This document shows, one piece after another, positions 47,101 to 56,127 of a stretch of DNA of 64,000 nt. The position numbers and the translations under genes were made by a program. The notes below the pieces were generated by a model. The model searched no databases. It saw only the letters and a program-made list of their open reading frames with translations, and had not been told where the DNA came from. The stretch covers positions 1 through 64,000 of the forward strand of contig JAFCMP010000084.1 of NCBI GenBank assembly GCA_017506865.1. The letters are read 5' to 3'. Position 1 is the stretch's first letter; each line of letters starts with the position of its first letter. The stretch is from Tribonema minus (lineage: Eukaryota > Sar > Xanthophyceae > Tribonematales > Tribonemataceae).

Positions 47101-50100
47101 TGCGTGCACCTGCTGCCTGTCGGCGGCAAAAACTGCAAGAACAACTTCAACATCATCACCTGCTGCCCGTCGGTGGTGCCCCACTGCCCGCGCGGCGGCA
47201 GCGGCCGCAGCGGCGGCGCCGGCGGCGGCGACAGCGGCGCGACCACGCCGCCGCCGTCCGCCGCTGCTGCTGCGGGCAGCGTCGATTGCAGCGCGCCCCA
47301 TGCTGCGCGCTTCTGCAGGGGCTGGTCGGAAGCGTCATCGGGGGGTAGGAACTCGCGCTTGTGCCCCGTTAGGGGGTGATTGCGCTGTGCGCAGGGGGAG
47401 AGGGGTGGGGGCGGGGGGGGTTAGAAGGCCGTAGAGTGAGCCGCTCCCATGTGGCGGTGGGGGGGGGGGGGGGGGGGGGGGGGGTCCCTGGCCTGACGGC
47501 ACTGCACTTGCAGCAGCAGCAGCGCCGAGCTGTGATGACAAGGCTCGGGGTCCACCGTACTCACCCTAACCCTCACCTCAAGTTGCTGTCTCCACGCACG
47601 TGGTCAGGCATGATCGCTGCGTTGCTGACGGCGATCGCTGCGGTGATGCCACCAAAGCGTGGCACACGCAAGCGGCGCACGATGCCACCCCGCACCAACG
47701 TGCAACTGCTCTACACGCACCGACCCCCCGCCCCCCCCCCCCACTACGCAAAACCGTTCCACGGTTGCGCGCACCAACCCCTGCCCGCCGCCATTGGCCA
47801 CAGGCTTGCCAGCACGCGGCGGGGGGGGGGGGGGGGGGTAGTTGAGCAGATGCTGGGTTAGGGTTGGGGGTAGGTAGGCATGACTGTGCTCGTTAGCCAA
47901 CAACTACTTCAGGCCGCATGCCGGCGCGCGGCATACTTTTGCAGATGTTAGGGGTTAGATTACGGGTTAGGGTAGGTATCACAACCCCGGGGCGCCGCGC
48001 AACATGCGCGCAGCCCGCTGCTGTTGCTCGCACAGCAAGGCTGAAAAGTGGCCTTGTCAGACACGACAGCGGCGGACCCGCGACCTGCATTGTAACCCTA
48101 ACCCTAACCCTAACCCTAGCCCTCAAACGCGCGCAAAGGACTGGACTGTGGCGCTCTCATCGAGGAGCGCCTATTCCGAACTGCCTGCAATCACGTTGAA
48201 GGTGATGTTGAAGATGACAGTCTTCCTGAACCTGATTAGCAGCCCAGCATTTTGCAGCCAGGTGAGTGATCGTCACTCATGACATGCACCCACAGCACAA
48301 ACGGTGCTATCACCAGCATTGGCCAGGTGGGGCCGCGGCACAACTGACCTGCGGCGGCCGTGGCTCTTCCGGGAGTGACGCACCCCAATCCTTCCTAGGG
48401 CTAGGGTTAGGGTTAGCGCCGCCCGCACTGTCGGCTCTGGCACCGACGATGAACGACTTGAACGACATGGCCGCGCGGCGGAGGTCCTGCGCCCCGTCGC
48501 CGCCGCCGCCGCCGCCGCCGCCGCTGCTGCCGCCGCTGCCGCTGGGGCCGCCGCCATGACTGCTGCTGCTGTTTGCGCCGCCGCCGCCGCTGTCGCCTCC
48601 GAAGGCGTTGCCGTCGCCGCCGCCGTCGCCGCCGCCGTCGTCGCCGCACTGGCTGCCGCCGCTGAAGCTGCCGCCGCGCGCGGCGCCGCTGCGGCGGTGC
48701 TGCCCCTCCATGTCCGCCAGCAGCACCGCCGCCGCCTCCCCCATGGCGTCGAGGTGCAGGCCGCTGGCCGCCGCCGCCGCCGCGGCGCCGGGCAGCGCGT
48801 AGTGCGGCGGCGGCGGCAGCAGCAGCGCGCCGCCGCCGCCGCCGCTAGCGTGTTGCTGCGCGCTGCTGCTGCCGCCGCCGCTCGCGCGTTGCTGCGCGCC
48901 GCTGCTGTCGCCGCCGCTCGCGCGTTGCTGCGCGCTGCTGCTGCTGCCGGCGGCGGCGGCGGCGGCGCCCTTGCTGAGCGCTGCTGCCGTGCACATGCCG
49001 CCCCTGCGGCAAGTGCCGCACGGGCTCGAGCGGCGGCACACGGCGGCGTCGGCAGCAGCGTGAACGCGCGCCAATGATGATGCTGCTTGCGGGCTGTCAG
49101 CTGCGCCGCCGCCGCGGCTGCCGTTGCCGCTGCCAACGGCGCTCGTGCTGCTGCCGCGGCGGCGCCGCTGCTGCTGCTGCTGCGGCGGCGGCGGCGAGTA
49201 CACAGCGGCGACGCTGTCGACGGCGCCCGCAGCGGCGGCGGCGATGTGCGCCAGCGCCGCCGTGTGCGCGTCTAGTGCTGTCTGGACGGCGTTGAGCTTG
49301 TGCTGCAGCGCCTGCTGCGATGCCGCCCATGAAGCCCTGTCGGCGGCATGCGCCGCCGCCGCATCGTCCCGCTCTCGGCAGACGGCGGCCAGCCGCTCCT
49401 GCAGCGCCGCTGGTTCTGCGCCGAAGCTGCTGCTGCCGCCGGAGCTGATGTTGCGCCACTTCTCCGGGGTCTGGGTTGCGACGTCGATGTCAGAGCTGCA
49501 GCACCGCCGGAACCGTTGAGGTGGCGGCGATGCGGGCTTTGCTCCGTGGTGCACTTGCTTCGCCGCCGGCGGCGAAAATGGCGGCCGATTCAAGAAGCTA
49601 GTGCTGCCGGGCGAGCGCGACGGCAGTAGTAGGTTGTTGTTGTAGTGGGCCTCAGGTAGTGGTAGTGACTGATGAGGACCGCCTGTGCCCATCTGGGGGT
49701 GAAAGCAGGAACACAATTGGTCACGTGAACGGCCGACCTTGGCACTGTCAACGCACGGTGCACAGTCGTAGCACAAGCACGGGCATGCAGCAGACGGCAA
49801 TCACAGCAGAACTCGGGGCTGGTTGTACGCTGCAGGCATGCACTAGTCTCACACCTGAGGCGCACGCTGCAAGTCCGCCGCTGGTGTCGATGCGTTGAAG
49901 TGATAGTCAACATAGACTGGTGCTGTTTCATCATCCATGAGGCCCCCGGGACTCCAACGCAGCGGCTCTCTGCTCGATGTATGTAAAGCAGGTGTGGATC
50001 GATCACCAAATCAGTTCCATCAAAACATCACTCCATCCCGCAGTCACAACAAAACGGCCTAATGTCTACTTGCACAGATTGTTGATCGGAGGGTGGGAGA

Positions 50101-50163
50101 GGCTTTTACGAGGGCTTTACGCGCTTACCTTGGCGTCGAGGCTGTCGATGGTGAAGGGGTCAT
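44113..50163 (-). CDS. Gene D: unknown six-exon protein, 829 aa
   Basis: Minus-strand exons 50163-50129, 49969-49855, 49692-48349, 47384-47160, 46296-46130 and 44716-44113. All junctions are phase-consistent and the total is an exact multiple of three with a terminal TGA. The ATG has an in-frame stop shortly upstream. Residues 1-50: Ser/Pro start then WSPGGLMDDETAPVYVDYHF. Exon 3 (51-498): Pro/Ser region, a coiled-coil-like helix at about 143-205 (ALQERLAAVCRERDDAAAAH), a Gln/Arg run, Ser/Gly/Ala low complexity, then MSFKSFIVGARAD. Exon 4: NHPLTGHKREFLPPDDASDQ. Exon 5: LTLKEAPALVRVLFVDWDSI. Exon 6: MWDAVFAAAPRLAAYRHACR and FTDSCNAKDLRR, then a Gly/Ala tail. Exons 4-6 look like a folded domain. 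No family is recognised. Edge echoes surround exons 4, 5 and 6. Confidence 0.7.
44790..44960 (-). repeat. Echoes of gene D exon 6 5' edge
   Basis: Two copies (near 44806-44850 and 44893-44945) of the CTGCCGCAG acceptor and the first ~35-45 bases of exon 6, with GCTGCTGCTGCT upstream as in the true acceptor at 44717. Confidence 0.8.
45750..46065 (-). repeat. Echoes of gene D exon 5 3' edge
   Basis: Three copies (about 45755-45800, 45872-45905, 45985-46055) of the last 35-70 bases of exon 5, each followed by a GT donor-like site. The closest encodes LSTRPSSSSMIFHCFSR unchanged. Confidence 0.8.
46400..46600 (-). repeat. Echoes of gene D exon 5 5' edge
   Basis: Two copies (about 46415-46460 and 46510-46565) of the start of exon 5; the second keeps the AAACAG acceptor and reads GDLTRKEAP. 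The 40-odd bases upstream (CAACTTGCAGTT...CAC) are tripled as well. Confidence 0.8.
46930..47150 (-). repeat. Echoes of gene D exon 4 3' edge
   Basis: Copies at about 47000-47035 and 47105-47130 of the GGGCACCACCGACGGGCAGCAG exon end with a GT donor, each with TTGAAGTTGTTCTTGAAG-like intron start. A weaker third is near 46925. Confidence 0.75.
47459..47484 (+). repeat. G26 homopolymer in gene D intron 3
   Basis: A run of about 26 G, with a second run of about 18 G at 47821-47838 and a long C run near 47727-47741. On the gene D coding strand the first is poly-C 75 bases before the exon 4 acceptor. Run lengths may be affected by sequencing error. Confidence 0.8.
48092..48120. repeat. Interstitial CCCTAA tract
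   Basis: Four and a half units, in gene D intron 3. Confidence 0.8.
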
Positions 50164-50880
50164 ACTGGCGCTGTATCATCCACCTGTCCGCTGTTGTATC
50201 CTGGTCCGCCAGTGTGCCCACACTGTATTGGTGAATGGGAACAATTATTGCGGACTTACTTTTGCGGGGTTTGGCGTCGGCGTCCCGCGTAGTGCGGCGC
50301 AGATGGCGTCTGCACGTGATATGGCGTCTGCAGGTGATATGTACAGTCAGGGCTCGCAATGTCCAGCTCTGAGCTTACTAGCTCTCTCGCTTCAGGGAAA
50401 GCGAGAAAATTCTCACCAAAACCGAAACCTCTCTCATGAGCTACGAACCTCCGCTCGCTCTCGCCATGGACGAAGCCTTTGTAGCTGCAGATGTTGTCTC
50501 TGCTGATTTTCGGCTCTCGTTAGCGCATTCTAGAAGCATGCAAGGTTAAAGCCGCGTTTGCTTCGCTGCACTTGCGGCCTTCACTTGATCCGCGCCATCC
50601 CACCTGCAAATTGGCGCCGAAGGTGTCGTATGGGTACGTAAAGTGAAACATGCGCATCATCATCACATGCGATGTCTGATGCGAATAATAATAAAAAAAA
50701 TGGTCGTTGGCGGCGGCCGGGCCCCGTTTTGCGTCCGTTTCTGTTGCTGAGCGCTGCGGGAAAAAAAATCAAATGGTAACGAGGACAGTGTCACACACGA
50801 AGGACCGAGGCTCACTGTAGGCGCAAATATGTTCATCAGCTCGAGAGCTGCGCGAAACAGGCAGCTCTGTTGCATTCGCG
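50164..50880. promoter_or_regulatory. Presumed 5' flank of gene D
   Basis: Upstream of the gene D ATG. A short exon-like frame at about 50655-50600 (minus, MFHFTYPYDTFGANLQ then GTGGGA) might be an upstream exon, but its phase does not join the ATG exon. No core promoter element could be defended. Confidence 0.2.
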
Positions 50881-51189
50881 TAGTACTGGTGTGTACTTTT
50901 TATGTTGTGTACTTAGTAGATTGATTTTTTCGATGACTTGATGTCATTTGATATTGAAGCTGACTCAGAGCTTGCTGGTAGTACCACTGGCGCATATATG
51001 CAGCTGCAGCCCAAGTACTACTACAGTAATTGCAATCACTGTAGTACATGTATAACAATTTATGACAATCAAAAGTGTCTCAAAATATGTCTTGACGCTC
51101 AATATCTAACGACACCGATTGCCATCTCCGGGACGAGCCCCCATGGGTACTGCAACTACTTCTTAAGTTGCAACTAGTTGCAATGGCAA

Positions 51190-51720
51190 CTACACTTTTT
51201 AACAATTCTCCCTCACGGCGCGAAAAAGCCCAGATGAATGGCATCTAAGTTGAAGCTTGCTGTACGGAGTCTACATGTCGTGTGACAGCTGTCTGAAAGA
51301 CTTGGTGTCTCACTGACCATCACTCAAATGACGCCGCCGCCAATTGTTTGAACGGCATCTCGGCGAGATCCCCCCCAGTGGCACGTCCTCACACATGGCA
51401 GAATCCAGCCCCCCCCCCCGGGGGCCCCCCCGGATTTGCCATGCGTGTCATGACACGGCCAGAGTACACCATGTGGAGCGCTGCCGACAGTGCCGAGCGC
51501 AAGCGCGCCAGGGCGATGCCTTAAGAGCCTCCAACTTCAAGTTGTCAATGAAGAGCTGACTCGAGCTTTAGGGCGCGCTCGGCCGGGGCACTGACATCAT
51601 GATCCTGCTGGCATATGCATATGCTTCGTCGCCACAACCTCCAGCAGCTTCAAGTTCCGCCCCTGTAGCCTGAGTCACTGTGCTCCCCGATGCTGCCAAA
51701 TGACCCGATCGCCAAAGTGG
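51190..51720 (-). pseudogene. Inverted decayed copy of gene E exon 3 and its 3' flank
   Basis: On the minus strand this follows 42290-42700 end to end: the exon core (GGCATCGGG...CTGCTGG.GG, GTGCC...GG..GAGCGCGCCC), the G run, the GGCGGCGGCGT block and the ~82-bp repeat. Frame-breaking differences are common, so it is non-coding. Confidence 0.7.
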
Positions 51721-51900
51721 CAAAGCTCAGTCATAACTACTGTAACAGCCTGAGTATTAGTCACTACGGTACTACTAGTAGTATGCCCCTCAGGCTTGAC
51801 AAGGTTACCATTACGGTAGTATATATATTCTATAGATACAACTACTGTAACAGTACCGTGTGACAGTGACTATATTAGAGTGTGACAACTATTGCTATAG

Positions 51901-52589
51901 TTAGTTATTCGGTATTGTTACTCAACCATTCGTTAGTTATTCGTTAGTTATTCGTTATTTAATATATATTCGTTATTTTATCGTTGCTGCTGTATACTAC
52001 CAGTAATGCCTACCATCCTGGGATGAGGTAGCGTTGGAGAGCAGCTACTTTCCCCTCTCGGACTTGCAAAGCATCTCAGTCGCCCTGTTGCGAGTTACTC
52101 TAGCTCTAAAGCAGTTGCTACAATGCTAAGCTTTGCATAAATCATACCCCAAAGAGGTTACAACAAAACAACTTCATGTTGAACTTCAACCAGAACATGA
52201 ACTTGGAAACATTGGTGCAGTGTGTGTGTGTCAAGATGAGGAGCTCAGTGGGCGGCCGACTAGTATGAAAGCAAGCACTTGAATGTGCAAGCCAGCTCTC
52301 GACGTGTGCCCCCGTGCAAACACTCGGCTCTCGTGCCCCCCCGTGCAAGTCTTGTCTTCGTGCTGTTTGGTCATGCCTTGCGCAAGCATAGCAGCACTCG
52401 CGACAGGGTCAGGCAGTGGTGGCGGTACGCTGTTTGGCACACCAGCGCATCTCATACGTGCCGCCATCGTCGTCACACGGTGCAGCAGAGCTCGTGCAAA
52501 CGAGCTGCAGAGCATTTGCACAAAAATGCGAAACAACGAATTTGCGTCAAGCGCTCGCGTTAGTTGTTCGACATATACCGAATAACTAA
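51901..52589. mobile_element. Possible TIR element (MITE-like), ~690 bp
   Basis: Exact 15-base inverted termini: TTAGTTATTCGGTAT at 51901-51915 and its reverse complement at 52575-52589, with weaker similarity for another ~15 bases inward. No transposase is seen inside. AGTAGTATGCCCCT...GACAAGGT blocks lie outside both ends (51777 and 52647). Could be a non-autonomous DNA transposon. Confidence 0.4.
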
Positions 52590-52703
52590 AACTAACGAAA
52601 ACAACGCGTTGTTTTATAATTCCTTATCACACTCTAGACTATATAGTAGTATGCCCCTTGACAAGGTAGTACGCACTGGCAGTACAGTAACTAGTAGTAT
52701 GCC

Positions 52704-52726
52704 CTTAGGGTTAGGGTTAGGGTTAG
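52704..52726. repeat. TTAGGG tract at the LINE 5' border
   Basis: Three and a half TTAGGG units immediately before the first LINE-like coding sequence. Confidence 0.8.
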
Positions 52727-52739
52727 CCTAGCACCTGAT

Positions 52740-55737
52740 ACATCGACGGCAACAGCTACCACGTCGCTGCCACAGCAGCAACCGGCGTGCACACCCATCG
52801 GCAACCGCTACGCAAAGGGACCAGCGCACGCGCAGCAGGCACCTGCTGCTCAGGCTGGTGGCAGCAGCTCCTCCGGCAGCTCAACGAGGCCGGAACGCGG
52901 GGGCAGCAGTGCTACACGAGGGGGTGGGGGTCGCAGTGGAGGGCGCGGACGTGGCAATGGAGGACGTGTTCGCAGCGGCAGCAATGATGCAGACATCAGC
53001 AGTAGCAGAGCGACTAGCGGCAGCAGGAGGCGGCAGCAGCAGCGGTGCCGGCGGCGGCAGTGCAGCCGGTACTAAGGACAGCGGCGCTGGCAACGGCCGC
53101 AGCAGTGATGCCAGCAGCCGCAGCGGCGGTGCTAGCAACAGCGGCAGTGGCGCGCAAACTCAAAACGGCCGCAGTGGCCGTGGCAGCGGTCGCAGCAGCG
53201 ACAGCGGTGGACGAGGCTGTGGTCGTGGCGGCCGCGGCGGCGGCGGAGGGGGCCCCCGAGCGGCAGGTGCGGCGACAGCAGCGGCAGCGCCTGCAGGCGC
53301 AGCAGGTGGGGCAGGTGGGCTTTTCACGTGGACCATCTCAACCCCTGCAGTCGCAGCAGTGCTTGACAGCATCAGCCTCGATGAGCTGTGCAAGCTGCAG
53401 TTCGCGACAACTAGAAGCCTTGCTAGACCACGCAATCGCCGCTATGTAGGAGCTGCACTGGAGAACGCAGCAACACATCTGTTGGCACGCACAATGACGA
53501 TGTTCGTAAATGCGGCGCGGGAGCCCGATGCCGCAGGGCGGGTGCAGCGACTGCAAAGATCCACGATTCTACACCACCTCATGCCATCACTCATCACCTC
53601 CACCGATGGCGCACCTGGCATCACTCGCTCCGACAGAATCAGAATGTTGGCACGCGGTGAGCTTGACCGGTTGGTGCCAGCGCTCCTCGCACACGCGCGT
53701 GCGCACCGGCGCTGGCGCGCGCGCCAGCAAACGGAGGCAGCGATCAACGCCTACGTCCTACAGTGCATGGGCACACGGGGGGGGCTACAGCAGGCAGCGC
53801 GTTTCCTTCAGCCCAAAACGGTGGCGATACCTGATGATGACTGCTTTGCCGCCATGCAGTCCAAACACCCCCCCGCTGCGCCAGGGGAACAACTCCATGA
53901 GCTATCCGGCATGGTTGATCAGCTTGTGGCGAAAGCAGCCGACATGCCAGCAGAACTCAGCCTGTTACAGGGGGAGGGAATTGAGCCAGAGACGGTTGCC
54001 AAGCTCATCCAGCGAGCAAGCCCTTACAGTGGAGCAGGCCCATCGGGGCTGCGCTACAGCCACCTGCAGGATGCGCTACGCACAAGCTGGGGACGGCATG
54101 AGTTTGCTGCTGTCCTCACACGGTGGCTTCAGGCCGTTATGCGGGAGGCTGCGCGGCTGCCGGATGCCTTCTGGCAGTTGCATGGCGCGGGGCGCCTGAC
54201 GCCACTTGCAGAACAACAGGAAGATGGTACAGCTAAGCAGCGGCCCATCGTTTGCGGCGAGGTGCTGCAGCGACTATGCACTTCGGTGTGCGTGGCAGAC
54301 CGCAAAGACTTCCTGGCGGAGCTCCTTGAGCCAGACGGGCAGTATGGGGTAGCCGTCTCAGCAGGAGCGGAGAAAGCGGCCATGGCCGGCAAACTCGCGT
54401 ATGAACTTGGTCACTGGCAGTTCATGCTGGACCTCAAGAATGCCTTCAACATGGTGTTCGTCCTGGCGGCAGCGGAATGGGTAGCAGTGCACAGCTGCCG
54501 GACTTCCTCGACTACTTCATCGGCACATACGTTCGCACTCGGCCACGCCTGCTGTTCCAGCATGTCGACGGCTCCACGCGCATCATCATGTCTCGGCGCG
54601 GGGTTTTGCAGGGGGACCCCGCAGCACCGATGCTCTTCTGCGGCGCCATTGCGCAGTGCTTGAAACGGTTCAATGAGGCGGCGGCCGCGCAGCGCGCGCG
54701 GAGGCGGATGGGCGCCTACATGGACGATGCCAACGTCCGAACAGGCGCTTGCACGCTGACTCAGGATGACATACAGGCGGTGGCGCAGCTCAAACAACAC
54801 TTTGCGGAGGTGGGGCTGGAGCTAAACCTCACCAAGTCACGCGCGCTGCCTGGCAGGGGGCATGTGGTGACAGACCACGAGCGGCAACTGCTGCAGCAGC
54901 TGGGCGTTCAGCTAGTGGGGGATACGGATGAAAATCAGAACCGCGGAGCTGTGTTGCTGGGGGTGCCGGTGGGCCACAGCAGCTTTGTGGACGCATGGCT
55001 GCGCAGGGAAGCGGGTGCAGGCGGGGCAGGGGCTCGATTCGCAGAGCGATGCGCGCGCCTGACATCTCCGAGGGCTATGTTCAGGTTACTGCGCTACTGC
55101 GTGGTGCCTCGCATGACGTACTGCCTGCGCACCATTCCCACTACGCAGACAGCGCCAGCCGCCAAGGAGTGGGATCGTGTCACGCAGTGGGTGCTTGAGC
55201 ACTCAATGGGCCTGCAGCCACCAGGCCAGACCTGGCACCAGTTTGAGCAAAGTGGGGCCCACTTCCATCTGGCAGCACACGGCCCAGCCTTACAGCAAGC
55301 GCGACTCCCAACACGGCATGGCGGCCTTGGCATTACCAGCGCCTGCGACATCGCTGATGCTGCGTATGTGGCGGGCACGTTGCAAGCGCTGCAACCAGCA
55401 CTCTCTGGATGGGCGGGGGTGCTGCAGCAGGCGGCTCCTCAAGCGGCTGCAGACGACGCTGCTGAGGATGCGGCAACACAAGCGGCACCGGCAGCAGCGG
55501 CAGCAGCACCAGCACCAGCAGCATCAGCAGCGGCAACTGTTACAGCGGCAGCGGCGGTTGCCAGTGGAGGCGCGACCGCTCCGGCAGCGGCAACTGCATC
55601 AGCGGCAGGCCGCGCTTATGGCGCAGCCATTCCGGCAACACACGACGCAGCTGCCGCTGGATCAGGGGCCGCGGCGGCAGCACAGGCGGCACCAGCGGCA
55701 GCAGCAGCGGCGGCGCACGGCGCACCTACTCCGGCGG
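52740..55737 (+). mobile_element. LINE-type retrotransposon, 5' part with reverse transcriptase
   Basis: Gly/Ser/Ala-rich N-terminal region, then a reverse transcriptase of the non-LTR class: GPSGLRYSHLQDAL (about 54019), RPIVCGEVLQRL (54241), DLKNAFN (54430), RGVLQGDPAAPMLF (54597), catalytic YMDD (54717) and GLELNLTKS (54811). This order and spacing match the RT family seen in algal and oomycete LINEs whose C-terminus carries a zinc motif and an endonuclease; subfamily not settled. The frame changes near 54470, so this copy is probably defective, or the base there is wrong. An Ala-rich linker begins near 55440 and is interrupted at 55737 by the chromovirus. The 3' part resumes at 63284. Confidence 0.8.
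55734..55737. repeat. Target-site duplication GCGG (left)
   Basis: The same four bases follow the other LTR at 63280-63283. The site is GC-rich and repetitive, so a 4-base match alone is weak, but it agrees with the TG...CA ends and with Ty3/gypsy integration. Confidence 0.6.
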
Positions 55738-55945
55738 TGATGAAACAACTAGTCTCCGTACTACACTTCAGCAAGTGCAGGGAACAATGCAGAGAAGACA
55801 CCCACACACAACACAGCTGACCGAACTGTGCTATGTGTATTCTGGGGCTGCTGCTCTTGTCTGAGCCAAACAAACAACAACGAACAACTCGTAACTGCCA
55901 ACCGTAACAGTTACAGGTGACACTCCAACATCCAGTGTCACCACA
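55738..55945 (-). repeat. 3' LTR of the chromovirus
   Basis: 208 bp, TG...CA, identical by eye to 63072-63279. Short for a gypsy LTR. Confidence 0.93.
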
Positions 55946-56127
55946 GTCACCCCCCCTAGATTGGAAAGGGTACTGCAAGGGGGACCCACTACACATATGC
56001 AACATGACTCGCAAGCCAATGCTACACATTGCAATGACTCCTGTGCAAACGCAGTCAATATGCAAAGGCATGCCGCACAAGACGCCTCTCACACGCCGGG
56101 GTCTCTACCAAGCACATGACCGTGTGA

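Larger units (their letters stand above)
50880..52700. other. AT-rich island before the LINE
   Basis: Clearly lower GC than the rest of the window. It contains a perfect 9-base inverted repeat (TACTACAGT...ACTGTAGTA, 51019-51046), repeats of AGTAGTATGCCC (about 51777, 52647, 52692), tandem TTCGTTAGTTA units (51930-51970), the inverted gene E copy (51190-51720) and a TIR-bounded segment (51901-52589). Confidence 0.6.

Noticed and set aside
48556-49077. Ala-rich plus-strand frame
   Set aside because: Antisense of gene D exon 3 low-complexity codons.
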